A stretch of 64,000 bases of DNA from Leeuwenhoekiella nanhaiensis (GCF_002744755.1 NZ_KZ319287.1:772882-836881); one strand, 5' to 3'. Numbered from the stretch's first letter, positions 56,115-64,000 are shown. A program made the numbers and translations. Notes: a model not told the origin generated them from the sequence alone.

Positions 56115-56855
56115 ATGCCTGCAACTACTATTGACGAGGTGATTACTGAGCTGGATGCTATCATTGCTTTTGAAAAGCAACAGAATAGCTGCCTGGCATT
56201 CTTTCCTATTTTGTATAACAAGGTGACCAAACGTATTAAGACGGGTATAGAAGCTAACGAATTTGATGACAATGCCCGAATGGAACAGCTGGATGTGCTT
56301 TTTGCCAACCGCTATGTTGAAGCCTACCACGCCTATAAAGAAGGGAAGCAGCCAACTCAAAGTTGGGCGAACGCATTTAAGATAGACGAAGCTATGGTGA
56401 TGCAACACCTGCTGCTGGGCATCAACGCGCATATCAATCTTGATTTAGGCATTGCCGCAGCATTAACTACCGGCGATGATGACCTTGCCGATCTGGAAAT
56501 GGACTTCAATAAAATCAATGCCGTACTGGCGAGTATGGTGGCCGATGTCAAAGACCGTATTGGTAAAGTTTCGCCTTTATTTAAATTACTGGAACTGGTA
56601 GGTAAGGGCAAAGAAGATAAACTGGTTTCCTTCAGCATTAATGTGGCGCGTGACGGTGCCTGGCTGTTTGCCAATGAATACGCTGCCGCAGTAAATAAGG
56701 CCGATGCAATCAGTAAGCGGGATGGAATCATAGCAACTTTAGCTGATAAAATCGTAAACCCCAAAAGCAAACTGCTTCAGGTTGTGGCTAAAGTTGTACG
56801 CTTTTTTGAAGTTAAGGATGTGCGGAAGGTGGCTGCTGTTTTGGAAGCTTCCTAG
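56115..56855 (+). CDS. DUF5995 family protein
   Basis: A 246-residue all-helical cytosolic protein. Family landmarks are MPATTIDEVITELDAII, LAFFPILYNKVTKRIKTGIE, RMEQLDVLFANRYVEAYHAY, and QHLLLGINAHINLDLGIAAAL (about 96-117), whose His-rich helix could bind metal. Function unknown. Its stop overlaps that of the convergent AHSA1-like gene. Confidence 0.85.
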   Translation: MPATTIDEVITELDAIIAFEKQQNSCLAFFPILYNKVTKRIKTGIEANEFDDNARMEQLDVLFANRYVEAYHAYKEGKQPTQSWANAFKIDEAMVMQHLLLGINAHINLDLGIAAALTTGDDDLADLEMDFNKINAVLASMVADVKDRIGKVSPLFKLLELVGKGKEDKLVSFSINVARDGAWLFANEYAAAVNKADAISKRDGIIATLADKIVNPKSKLLQVVAKVVRFFEVKDVRKVAAVLEAS

Positions 56856-57265
56856 TTACGTTCGGTAAACTGCTTGAAATTATTGAGAATCGCCTGCCAG
56901 CCCTGTTCCTGCATTTCGATGGGGTTTTGATCTTCCGGATCAAAGATTACGGTAATTTGAGTTCCATTTTCGGTTGCTGCCAAATCAACCTTACATATGC
57001 GACCGCCAAATTCATAAGTAAAGCTCGTGCCCGGATTCATTTCGGTGTAAACTGCTTCAAAGTCAAAGCCAAAACTGCCGTCTCTGGCTTCCATTCGGGC
57101 GAAATAGATGCCGCCTATCTGTAAATCATTTTTCGCTTCGGGACAATGCCAGCTGGGATCGGCAAAATTCCAGTTCACAATGTGCTCAGGACTTGTGTAA
57201 TATTCCCAGACTTTTGATTTTTCAGCATTGATATATGCACTTACGGTAATTGGTTTTGCTTTCAT
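56852..57265 (-). CDS. AHSA1/SRPBCC domain protein
   Basis: A 137-residue START-fold protein of the Aha1-like class common in bacteria: ITVSAYINAEKSKVWEYYTSPEHIVNWNFADPSWHCP, FDFEAVYTEMNPGTSFTYEF, and the C-terminal helix GWQAILNNFKQFTE. The ligand is unknown. Its ATG overlaps the stop of the DUF1801 gene by four bases (ATGA). Confidence 0.9.
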   Translation of the reverse strand: MKAKPITVSAYINAEKSKVWEYYTSPEHIVNWNFADPSWHCPEAKNDLQIGGIYFARMEARDGSFGFDFEAVYTEMNPGTSFTYEFGGRICKVDLAATENGTQITVIFDPEDQNPIEMQEQGWQAILNNFKQFTERN

Positions 57266-57621
57266 AGCTTGTTGAGTTGTTCTTTTTTAAACTGAAGCAT
57301 TTTACGAATTAGTTTTTCAGGTAAAGGTTTGTGGTGTGGAAACTGTACCGAGCCTTTACCATGTTTATAAGCGGCCAATTCATCCTTAAACGTATCGTGG
57401 GTAACCGGCTGGGCGTAAAAGCCGATGTGATTGGCAAATCCGCCAAAATAAACGAAGGGCTTTTTATTCAGCTTATAAGCCGGCATATGATAAGAGATAC
57501 TCTCGGTGGCATCGGGTGCGCAGTCCAGAATCAGTCTGCGCAAGATGCGCATCCGTTCCTGAACCTCCTGAGGAAATTCGGCAATGTAATCGTCTACATT
57601 GGTTGCTTTGGTTGTGTTCAT
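57262..57621 (-). CDS. DUF1801 (YdhG-like) protein
   Basis: A 119-residue frataxin-fold protein: VDDYIAEFPQEVQERMRILRRLILDCAPDATESISYHMPAYKLNKKPFVYFGGFANHIGFY and a basic end with LPEKLIRKMLQFKKEQL. Members sometimes act in metal homeostasis or as partners of AHSA1-like proteins, with which this gene is translationally coupled. Function unproven. Confidence 0.9.
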   Translation of the reverse strand: MNTTKATNVDDYIAEFPQEVQERMRILRRLILDCAPDATESISYHMPAYKLNKKPFVYFGGFANHIGFYAQPVTHDTFKDELAAYKHGKGSVQFPHHKPLPEKLIRKMLQFKKEQLNKL

Positions 57622-57657
57622 AATCTATTAATTATAAGTATCTAAAGCTACTGAAAT

Positions 57658-58293
57658 TTAGAGTTTGAATTCCAAATCATTTTGGTCGGTATCAAAAATA
57701 TGCGGATAATGTTCCTTTACATTCTTGATCATAAATGCTACCGGCACGTCTTCGAAATGCCCGTAATCTTCCAGATATTCCATAAAACGTGAACCTTCGG
57801 CATTGTGGGCCTGCAGGTACGAATCGGTTTTACCATCAAATTCCAGCGGGGCTACGTTGAGTTTTTCGCAAAGCGAAGCGTTAAAGGCGGGTGACATTTT
57901 GAGCCAGTTTCCGTCTAAACGCACATCGACCGAACCGTGCGGCGTAAGGGCGTTAGAACCAAATTTTTCCATCAGCCGTTCTACTGCGATGTGATTGACC
58001 ACTTTACCCAGCCGCAGTCGGGCGGGGATGCCCAGGCCGCGTAAACCTGCGATGAGCACGATTGATTTTTCAACGCAATTGCCCGTCGGTTTTTCTGCAA
58101 GGGAGCTGGCGCGGTAATTTTCAGGATTGAGGCTGATGTGATAGGGATCGTATAAATATCCGTCTCGCACTTTGGTATACAACCCAATGGCTTTTTCAGC
58201 TTCGCTTAAAGAATCGTCTTTAAATGCTGCAATAAGCCGCTGTATGTTTTCGTGGGTATAGTCGAAGTAAAAGGTGGGTTGTAGGTAATTCAT
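57658..58293 (-). CDS. Transglutaminase-like domain protein
   Basis: A 211-residue cytosolic protein with the transglutaminase/protease fold. The nucleophile Cys73 is in PTGNCVEKSIVLIAGLRGLGIPARLRLG, and His119 is in TPHGSVDVRL. The usual third-residue Asp (in W-x2-x-D) reads Ser in WLKMSPAFN, a form seen in many bacterial members. Activity and substrate are unknown. It lies 36 bp upstream of DUF1801 on the same strand. Confidence 0.85.
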   Translation of the reverse strand: MNYLQPTFYFDYTHENIQRLIAAFKDDSLSEAEKAIGLYTKVRDGYLYDPYHISLNPENYRASSLAEKPTGNCVEKSIVLIAGLRGLGIPARLRLGKVVNHIAVERLMEKFGSNALTPHGSVDVRLDGNWLKMSPAFNASLCEKLNVAPLEFDGKTDSYLQAHNAEGSRFMEYLEDYGHFEDVPVAFMIKNVKEHYPHIFDTDQNDLEFKL

Positions 58294-58775
58294 CAGGGTT
58301 TAATTTTGTCTTTGAGTGAAGCACATTATTGTCGTTTTGTAAAGATGTTTTGTTTTTTTTTAGCTGGGTTATCGTAGATTGATTTGGTGTTCGTGAATCT
58401 CCTAACGTCGATTTGAGTATTTTAAGTTACTTAATAATATTCTGTTCATTTTCTTTGCTTCTCCAAAGAAAACGAACCAAAAGAAAAGAGCCTTTTTCTT
58501 AGGTATTTTTCGCCTTAAGGGCGAAAACCGCAACAAGTCCCCTAAATTTTCTCCAAGGCTTCGAAAATTTTTAACGGGGACTTGTTGCTATACTTAAGAA
58601 AAAGATAGCAAGAGAATAGTATCTCCAGTTCATTTGCTTAATGGGTTGAAATTGAGAAATGCCAACCTGTTCAACCCTTCGGGTATGATTATTTTAGCTT
58701 TAAAGTTTTGGTATTTGATAGGAGTCCGAGTCAAGCCCCCTTCTCCGGCGGGAGAAGGGTTGGGGATGAGGAGAC
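58294..58775. repeat. Repeat block upstream of the transglutaminase gene (copy A of the 140-bp repeat)
   Basis: No gene is credible in this 482-bp gap. 58389-58529 is a direct copy of 60212-60351 with few mismatches, containing the hairpin TTTTCTTTG...CAAAGAAAA and TTTTCGCC-TTAA-GGGCGAAAA. A further inverted repeat pairs GCAACAAGTCCCC (58530-58542) with GGGGACTTGTTGC (58576-58588). A third hairpin, CCCTTCTCC/GGGAGAAGGG, lies at about 58739-58759. Confidence 0.8.
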
Positions 58776-59690
58776 CTACTCATGCAACCTGTACACCGCA
58801 TCGGCGAACTGTTCTCCAAAATGGATATAGCCGGCGCTGTCGTAATGCCAGGGATCGGAATACTTGTAATAACGGGTGCTACGGATGATGGCCGCATTGC
58901 CGTCTTCACGGGCGAACTTTTCCTGCGCGTACTGCACGAGTTCACCATAATCCCACACCTTCCCGTCAGGGGCATTCCAAGAGTCGGAAATCTTGCCTAC
59001 CACCACCGGCAGATCATCGGTGCGCAGACTGGCGCGGATAAGGTTCATTAATTGCGAGAGGTTCTGATAATATTCCTGAGCAATGGCTTCGGTTTTATCG
59101 CCGTCGCTTTCGCCCTGCATCCATAAAATACCCATAGGAACGAGATAATCCTCGCGGCCGTTGCTGTCGAGATCTTTGGTGGTGAGCGCGTTATTGAGCG
59201 TGGCCAAAAAATGATCGTATTGATTGATGCCGTTTTTGCCGTTGTAATGCGGGTCCCAGGCTCCAAAGCGGCCGGCTGCGAGACTGTCTATTGACGAACC
59301 ACCCTTAGCATATTTAACCAGTGCGATTTTCTGACCGGGATAATACTGTTGCAGTTTTTTGGCAAAAGAAAGTTCGATGCCGAAGCGGTCTGAATGCGTA
59401 TTGGTTATTCCATCCGATTTAAAACCGGTGCCGTGGCCGGGTTGCAGGGGCTCCCAAACACCCTGCCCGCCTACGGGTTGCTCATCGTCGGTGGGGTTTC
59501 CTTCAAAGATGTACATGTTTTCAAAGGTAGTGTCCAGCGAATCGGGGAGGTCTTTAGTGTAGCCATAACCTTCCATATTAGACTGTCCGCCGAGAAAATA
59601 CAGGTGTATTGTGTCTTTTGCGGTCTGTTGCGCCAAACCGGACAGCGGCAACGCCAAACCTGCCAGAATCCCGAAAAATCTTAAAATCAT
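58776..59690 (-). CDS. Secreted sialate O-acetylesterase-like SGNH esterase
   Basis: A 304-residue exported carbohydrate esterase. Signal peptide 1-20 (LALPLSGLAQ). The nucleophile Ser is in FLGGQSNMEG, the oxyanion region in YAKGGSSIDSL, MGILWMQGESDGD, and the catalytic Asp/His pair in SDPWHYDSAGYIHFG. It most likely removes acetyl groups from sugars in polysaccharides. No polysaccharide-utilisation (SusCD) genes adjoin. It stands alone between two direct copies of a 140-bp repeat. Confidence 0.88.
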   Translation of the reverse strand: MILRFFGILAGLALPLSGLAQQTAKDTIHLYFLGGQSNMEGYGYTKDLPDSLDTTFENMYIFEGNPTDDEQPVGGQGVWEPLQPGHGTGFKSDGITNTHSDRFGIELSFAKKLQQYYPGQKIALVKYAKGGSSIDSLAAGRFGAWDPHYNGKNGINQYDHFLATLNNALTTKDLDSNGREDYLVPMGILWMQGESDGDKTEAIAQEYYQNLSQLMNLIRASLRTDDLPVVVGKISDSWNAPDGKVWDYGELVQYAQEKFAREDGNAAIIRSTRYYKYSDPWHYDSAGYIHFGEQFADAVYRLHE

Positions 59691-60570
59691 TGTTTTGTAT
59701 TTATGCGATTGTTTATAAACGTTTCTAACCTGAAAGTTACGGATAATAGGTTTAGAGGAATACTTTTATAAGGTTTTTGGGGGCTCGGGAATCTGTTATT
59801 AGATTGTCTATTTAGAGATTCATTATATTCTTCTTTACTTTTCTTTGCCTGTCCAAAGAAAAGTAACCTAAAGAATAAAATTCTTAGTTCTAATGCAGAA
59901 GATGGCCTACAAGAAGGTATCGTAGAATTTGAGGTGAGCGAAACGTTGCAGGCGGTTCTGTTTGAGGCTGCCCTAGCGGCCGAGTTAAGCGCATGCAGTG
60001 CAGCGAACAATAAATTTAGATACCGTCTTGTGAGCCTTGTCCCGACGCTTCGGGATTGTTTCTTTTGTATCAAGACAAAAGAAAGGGAATATGGATAGAA
60101 GTAATAGATTCTATTTGATGTTCCTTTCTTTAGCTCACAGTCTCTTATTGGTTTTGGAGTTCGTGAATCTCCTATTGTCGATTTAGCTTGCTGTCGGTTA
60201 TTGGTTTTGGAGTTCGTGAATCTCCTAACGTCGATTTGAGTATTTAAAGTTAGTTAATGATATTCTGTTCATTTTCTTTGCTTCTCCAAAGAAAACGAAC
60301 CAAAAGAAAAGAGCCCCCTCGCTTAGGAATTTTTCGCCTTGTGGGCGAAAACCACTTTGTCAGCTCCGCGTCGCTATCGCTCCTGTCCTTCGGAGCTTCC
60401 TGCAGCTATTCTGAACCGAGGGATTGTGATTCGTTTAACCCTGCGGGTATGATTGTTTCAACTTTAAAGCTTTTATAAAATTAAGAATCAAGCTGCCAAT
60501 CCAATTTTTGATAAGGATCAAGAGAGAAAGGCCTTCCAATTAAAGAAAGTTTAAGGATGTTTTACACCAA
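59691..60570. repeat. 880-bp non-coding repeat region
   Basis: This holds several dispersed elements. They are a TTTTCTTTGCCTGTCCAAAG-type hairpin (about 59844-59870), TCCCGACGCTTCGGGA (about 60039-60055), and the inverted pair TTTCTTTTGT/ACAAAAGAAA (about 60059-60085). A 40-bp unit is tandemly repeated at 60145 and 60198, running into copy B of the 140-bp repeat at 60212-60351. About 60421-60478 resembles 58672-58714. Open frames here are repeat-derived and have no protein-like features. Confidence 0.75.
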
Positions 60571-60981
60571 TTACTCCGCGTTTAGGGTATACGTGTAAGT
60601 AGCCGAATCTTTACCGCCTTTAGTAAGCCTGAGTTGCTTGTTTTTATAGGTATACGCATAGTTGCCATTCAGGATCAGACCCCAGTCAAATTCTGCAGTC
60701 CAAAAGTTTTCATCACTAAACTTAAATTGGTTATCAGTAATGGTATAGGTACCACTTCCTCCTGCGGGGTAACGATCTTCATTCCCGGTAGCAGAATAGG
60801 TCTTGCCGGCTTCAAAAGTTACGGTGACGGGGCTGTCGTGGGTAGTGCCGTCGGGGTAGGTGACTTCAAAAGTGCCGCTGTATTCCCCTGCTGGTACGCT
60901 GTCGTCGAGATCCTGATCTGCACAGGAATTTAAATTGGAAGTTAACAGCATCAGGCAGCAAAATTTTAAAATCGCGTTCAT
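60571..60981 (-). CDS. Hypothetical lipoprotein, lipocalin-like
   Basis: A 136-residue predicted lipoprotein. The signal runs MNAILKFCCLMLLTSNLNSC with the lipobox Cys at about 20. The rest is beta-rich (GEYSGTFEVTYPDGT, SGTYTITDNQFKFSDENFW, YAYTYKNKQLRLTKG), as in small lipocalin-like surface proteins of Bacteroidota. No closer family is recognised. Single gene. Confidence 0.75.
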   Translation of the reverse strand: MNAILKFCCLMLLTSNLNSCADQDLDDSVPAGEYSGTFEVTYPDGTTHDSPVTVTFEAGKTYSATGNEDRYPAGGSGTYTITDNQFKFSDENFWTAEFDWGLILNGNYAYTYKNKQLRLTKGGKDSATYTYTLNAE

Positions 60982-61059
60982 AAGGTGGTTTTATGCGCAG
61001 ATGCGGAAAAAGGTGCAGGGTTGCGTGACCACTTGAGGTGTGCGTCAAAAAAAAGGAGA

Positions 61060-61520
61060 TTAGATATCGTAAGTTTCTTTAGCGGTTCTGATGATTTCAC
61101 CCATTTTACTCTGATCAAAAATTGCACTAAAATAATCGGTGCCTACTTTAGAATATCCATAACGGGTTTCTGTGGCAAAAATGATCAGTTTTCCGTTTAT
61201 TCTGGCGTAATAATGTACCGGTGTTATAAAACGGATTCTGCCGATGCTCGATACCTGACTCCAGTTTACATTTCGTAATTCACCATTTTCTTCATAACGA
61301 TACGGCTGTGATTGACCTTAACGCTTTTCAGATTGTTGAAAAATACGATGTTGAGAATAATCAGAAGGGTACCCAATCCACAACCGATAAAAAGACTGTT
61401 CCATGCTGTGACCTGCCCGGGGTTGTAAAACATTAAGATGGAGAAGCACAGGGCCAAAGTGCCAAATACGATCAAACCGTATTTAAGAGCAAAGGTTTGG
61501 GTTTTATTACTTTCAATCAC
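61060..61520 (-). pseudogene. Two-helix membrane protein with PH-like domain, frameshifted
   Basis: The first part encodes 70-75 residues with two membrane helices (ALKYGLIVFGTLALCFSILMF, SLFIGCGLGTLLIILNIVFF) and then LKSVKV. The frame soon ends by a spurious run to NYEM. In the -1 frame, sense continues without interruption from about 61310 to a stop at 61060: PYRYEENGELRNVNWSQVSS, then RIRFITPVHYYARINGKLIIFATETRYGY, ending AKETYDI. One missing base between about 61300 and 61315 would restore a 153-residue protein of the same layout as the 157-residue protein three genes upstream. It is probably a recent mutation or a sequencing error. Last gene of the operon; its start overlaps the preceding gene. 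Confidence 0.7.
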
Positions 61521-62223
61521 GGCTTACAGGTTTTGTTTCTCCGGTGTTGAGGTCATAAACAGCATACTTCAAATTTTGAAGGCTGTCCTGAGTGGTAAGC
61601 GTGAGTAGCAATTGGTCGCTCTTATGCAGCCAGGCGAAATTTTTAAAATTCCCATCGGTAATTTGTTTCAGATTTTGCCCGTCCACATCTGAAATATACG
61701 CGTCAAGCTGATCTGAATTCGTGATCTCTTTGTCGCCATTGGTGTCTGAAGCTGCCAGGACGTAGGCAATATGATTTATCTTCCCGATGCCTGAAAGGGC
61801 TTCATCTTTATTTGCTACAGACATATACGCGATTAACCCATTTTCAGCCAGCAGGGGTCTTAATTGATTTTGATTAGCATCTAAAAATAGGATGTTAACC
61901 GTTTTGCCGCGTACCCCATTGGACCGGGTTTTAAAATCAATGGGAATTTCTTCTACATAAAACTGATCTTCTTCTGTTTCCATTTCGACAGTCAGGTAAG
62001 AGAATGGAGTAGTGGGGATACTAAATGGACCGCTATGCGAAATGAACGTTTCCGAAGGCTTGTTCTTAGCTTCTTCGTATCGTTTTAGATTCAGTTCGCT
62101 TCCTTCATTTTGCTTCTTATTTAGTTCACGCTCCAAATAAATTAGGCTAAATACATATATAAGAAAGGCCGGAATTAAAATACCGTTGATGATAAGAAGA
62201 ATGCGTACTAATTTGGAATTCAT
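61513..62223 (-). CDS. Single-pass membrane protein with PD40-like repeat
   Basis: 236 residues: an N-terminal membrane helix (about 7-28, ILLIINGILIPAFLIYVFSLIYL), then a soluble part. The soluble part contains NQLRPLLAENGLIAYMSVANKDEALSGIGKI and a WD40/TolB-like motif, LDAYISDVDGQNLKQITDGNFKNFAWLHKSDQLLLT, matching the PD40 pattern YxSDxDGxNxxxLT. This suggests part of a beta-propeller or a sensor of the periplasmic side. Its start overlaps the upstream gene by four bases and its end overlaps the next start by eight, so translation is coupled. No family name is supportable. Confidence 0.72.
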   Translation of the reverse strand: MNSKLVRILLIINGILIPAFLIYVFSLIYLERELNKKQNEGSELNLKRYEEAKNKPSETFISHSGPFSIPTTPFSYLTVEMETEEDQFYVEEIPIDFKTRSNGVRGKTVNILFLDANQNQLRPLLAENGLIAYMSVANKDEALSGIGKINHIAYVLAASDTNGDKEITNSDQLDAYISDVDGQNLKQITDGNFKNFAWLHKSDQLLLTLTTQDSLQNLKYAVYDLNTGETKPVSRD

Positions 62224-62753
62224 CGGTGTATATTAGGAATATTACTGGTTTGTAAATCTACATAAACCTCCTGCTTGCCATGGTACGAGGCACCAAATTG
62301 TACCGTTATGTCATAGGTAATTCGGTACTTCTCAAGCACGGCGTCTACACGGTCTTTTTTGAGTTTTGCAGCTTTGCGGTTTTCCAGATGTTTGTTTAGG
62401 GTGCCAATGGCGAGACCCAAAGGAGCCAGCCCCACGGCCATTATGATCAAGGGAACAGTTGAAAGGAATCCTTTGTCGTAGATGTATTTTCCAAAGAGAA
62501 AACCACCGGCAATTACAACAATGCCAATCAACAGGAACACGATAAAATAAGCGTAGGTGATTGCCCGGTCTTTTTGTAGTTTGGCATATCTGATATTGAC
62601 ATCCTTAAGCTTGTCTTCAAACTCAGTTCCCAGACTTATTTTAGAACAGGTATTACTAAACGCGGGTTTATGCCCGGTAAGCGTACAGATTGAACCCTGG
62701 CTCAGACTCTTTTCCTGATGATCGCATAAGTCGCAGTGGTGGGTGGAGTTCAT
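62220..62753 (-). CDS. Zinc-ribbon two-helix membrane protein
   Basis: 177 residues. The N-terminus has HHCDLCDHQ and GSICTLTGHKPAFSNTCSKI, a four-Cys pattern (CxxC...C...C) of a zinc-binding domain often seen at the front of Bacteroidota membrane proteins. Two helices follow (AYFIVFLLIGIVVIAGGFLF and VPLIIMAVGLAPLGLAIGTL). The C-terminal part is charged and then beta-like (YDITVQFGASYHGKQEVYVDLQ). It overlaps its upstream gene by one base and the downstream gene by four. Function unknown. Confidence 0.72.
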   Translation of the reverse strand: MNSTHHCDLCDHQEKSLSQGSICTLTGHKPAFSNTCSKISLGTEFEDKLKDVNIRYAKLQKDRAITYAYFIVFLLIGIVVIAGGFLFGKYIYDKGFLSTVPLIIMAVGLAPLGLAIGTLNKHLENRKAAKLKKDRVDAVLEKYRITYDITVQFGASYHGKQEVYVDLQTSNIPNIHR

Positions 62754-63226
62754 TAATTTAATTTTATGTTTTCCGCTATATAATTTTCGATAAGTTTTTT
62801 GTCTTGCTCTGTTCTGATAATGAGTAATGCGTTGCTTTTATGGGACCGATAATTCATCACATATTTTGTTTTTCCACTACGTGTCAATGGAATATACTCC
62901 AGTACGGTTGGGTCAAAATTTTTAGTGATTAACTCTGTTTTATGGATGCGGTTAAGTATATGTTTGGTGCGAACCATAGCTTTGTCTTTCTCATCAATTT
63001 TTAATTCGGAATAATAAATCCAGGATGCAAACCGATAAAGGATATAAGCGATCGTTGTAAGGATTGCGATATAAATCCCAATCCCAACCCCTAAAAACCA
63101 AATCAGAAACAGTAATGAGGTAGTTGTAAAGATCAAGAACTCCTTAGGCTTAAAGGGGATTCTATCATTCAAAATATGAACACTTCCCTGTTTAGAAATT
63201 CTAAAGTATTCTTCGTGTTCGTTCAT
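62753..63226 (-). CDS. Two-helix membrane protein with PH-like C-terminal domain
   Basis: 157 residues. An N-terminal short segment (EEYFRISKQGSVHILNDRIPFKPKEF) is followed by a tight pair of helices (FLIFTTTSLLFLIWFLGVGIGIYIAIL and continuation). A basic, beta-rich domain of about 85 residues (SELKIDEKDKAMVRTKHI to the final AENIKLN) follows. The organisation resembles bacterial PH-domain membrane proteins. First gene of the four-gene overlapping operon; its stop shares a base with the next ATG. Unknown function. Confidence 0.72.
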   Translation of the reverse strand: MNEHEEYFRISKQGSVHILNDRIPFKPKEFLIFTTTSLLFLIWFLGVGIGIYIAILTTIAYILYRFASWIYYSELKIDEKDKAMVRTKHILNRIHKTELITKNFDPTVLEYIPLTRSGKTKYVMNYRSHKSNALLIIRTEQDKKLIENYIAENIKLN

Positions 63227-63288
63227 TATTTTTCTGTTATCCTATTCTTGGGTGTTCGCGGTCACAGACCTGGCGGCAGGGTGATGAT

Positions 63289-63723
63289 TTATTCCTTTCT
63301 ATACCAATAACTAGTTATAATAACATCAGAATCCGACTCTCTAGTCTGTGTAATTAATTTAGTCTTTGTAATTTCTTTGACAGTAAGTATAAAGGTATTG
63401 CCATTGGTTTCTTCTGCGTTAATCTTTGAATCTGTATAGGTGTATGAATACGTAAAAGATTCCAGAGTTTCACAACTACTTCCGAAATACTCATCTTCGG
63501 TAATTTCCGTAGCGGTGAAAGTAAGATATAGTGGGCACTCAGCCGCAAAAGCATCCATGTCATTTATTTGGCTACGTTCAAACTGCCAAACGCCTATCAA
63601 AGGATTTGTTTCAGTGTCGTCTTGAGTATCATCAGAGGAACAAGACATCAGGAGGAATAGGGAAAGTAGGTGTAATAGCAATCCCATTTTAAAAACAGTT
63701 GCGAGCTTAGATTTTAGATTCAT
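63289..63723 (-). CDS. Lipocalin-like lipoprotein
   Basis: 144 residues. A long hydrophobic signal ends in LLMSCSSDD, lipobox Cys at about 28. The domain LIGVWQFERSQIND, CPLYLTFTATEITEDEYFGSSC and TFILTVKEITKTKLITQTRESD is typical of Bacteroidota lipocalin-like proteins. It has two Cys in the domain that may pair. It lies 62 bp upstream of the four-gene operon on the same strand. The sequence before its ATG (AAATTAAATTAATGAA) closely matches the junction upstream of the zinc-ribbon gene. Confidence 0.75.
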   Translation of the reverse strand: MNLKSKLATVFKMGLLLHLLSLFLLMSCSSDDTQDDTETNPLIGVWQFERSQINDMDAFAAECPLYLTFTATEITEDEYFGSSCETLESFTYSYTYTDSKINAEETNGNTFILTVKEITKTKLITQTRESDSDVIITSYWYRKE

Positions 63724-64000
63724 TAATTTAATTTTTTGCTTATCCTATTTGGATAATTTTTATTGTATTGGATGGTGTTTTATGCTTTGCTATTCTTGCG
63801 CGCCAATTCTCAAAGACTGGCGGTAGCGGGGGTTAATTCAATTCTAACGCACATAAACTTCCAATGTTTACCAACGTTCAAAAAATAGAAAACCGCTTAA
63901 TCCCAAGGCTTCGGGAGGTTTAGATAGATCAATTTTTTTTGAAATTATGGACTTGTGCAACGATTACCAGTGTTGAACTAAACCTAAAGGTAGCTTCAGG
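63724..64000. other. Edge region, no gene recognised
   Basis: The last 277 bp hold no credible open frame. A string similar to part of the 63230-63280 spacer (CTATTCTTG... then ACTGGCGGTAG) is repeated here, and an AT-rich run with a T8 tract lies near 63931. An upstream promoter for the lipoprotein operon is likely but was not pinned down. Confidence 0.4.

Noticed and set aside
58634..58888. Open frame overlapping the end of the acetylesterase
   Set aside because: Antisense to a well-supported gene and partly within repeat sequence.
59687..60073. Open frame of 128 codons on the minus strand
   Set aside because: It runs through dispersed hairpin repeats, has a low-complexity Ser/Asn/Arg composition and no domain; treated as repeat-derived.
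60257..60478. Open frame of 73 codons beside the 140-bp repeat
   Set aside because: Lies within repeat copy B and has no protein-like features.
61300..61340. Programmed -1 frameshift
   Set aside because: No X-XXY-YYZ slippery heptamer or following hairpin is evident, so mutation or error is favoured.
63840..64000. Insertion-sequence end at the right edge
   Set aside because: The sequence looks unusual and non-coding, but no transposase fragment or clear terminal inverted repeat could be seen before the window ends.

Overview
The window is a stretch of chromosome from a Flavobacteriaceae-type bacterium (phylum Bacteroidota). The evidence is a very long FtsZ, a 1,236-residue protein ending in a type B type IX secretion (T9SS) sorting domain, RlmF, DUF1573, DUF4197 and M57 proteins, promoters of the Bacteroidota form (TTTG, about 20 bp, TAnnTTTG), weak Shine-Dalgarno sequences, and several intergenic repeat families of the kind common in flavobacteria. 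Most of it is ordinary housekeeping sequence; no prophage, CRISPR array, rRNA operon or complete insertion sequence was seen.

Layout. 1-2.7 kb: ftsZ and yqeY. 2.7-5.4 kb: an intact tRNA-Arg(TCG), a decayed tRNA-like relic just upstream, and a 44-bp exact copy of the tRNA 3' half 2.4 kb downstream. These bracket a small island with a secreted M57-type metallopeptidase and a curlin-repeat (amyloid-like) protein. 5.4-7.0 kb: two related multi-pass membrane proteins. 7.1-9.8 kb: prfA-pyrF-metal-receptor operon. 9.9-16.1 kb: PfkB kinase, DUF4197 lipoprotein, purU, and the fused isobutyryl-CoA mutase icmF. 16.1-18.3 kb: a repeat-rich spacer, two related helical hypothetical proteins and an Lrp-type regulator with a perfect 23-bp palindrome in front. 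18.2-23.6 kb: a minus-strand run of aminotransferase, murB, a small Cys-rich membrane protein, a GT2 glycosyltransferase, an ECF sigma factor and an Nramp-related transporter that lacks the canonical metal site. 23.7-28.4 kb: aspartyl protease-PDZ protein, DUF1573, valS. 28.4-33.2 kb: rsfS-ftsH, a terminator, then LUD protein-cdsA-psd-acyl-CoA-binding protein. 33.3-42.6 kb: birA, pyrE, Nudix hydrolase, M14 peptidase, UDG-like protein, the T9SS giant and a thioredoxin-like protein. 42.7-47.5 kb: csaA, a DUF779/aldehyde dehydrogenase/AraC module, and NTF2-like and DoxX proteins. 47.8-58.3 kb: katG, rlmF, ldhA, MOSC, a class II UvrA, DUF5995, AHSA1, DUF1801 and a transglutaminase-like protein. 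58.3-64 kb: accessory sequence, with an acetylesterase between direct copies of a 140-bp repeat, then a tightly overlapping operon of four unknown membrane proteins (the last frameshifted) flanked by lipoproteins.

The likeliest places for undescribed biology are the tRNA-bracketed peptidase/curlin island, the sigma factor-glycosyltransferase-Nramp-like run, and the four-gene membrane operon with its frameshifted last gene. None is recognisable as a known defence or mobile system. All functional calls rest on motif reading only; no database search was possible.
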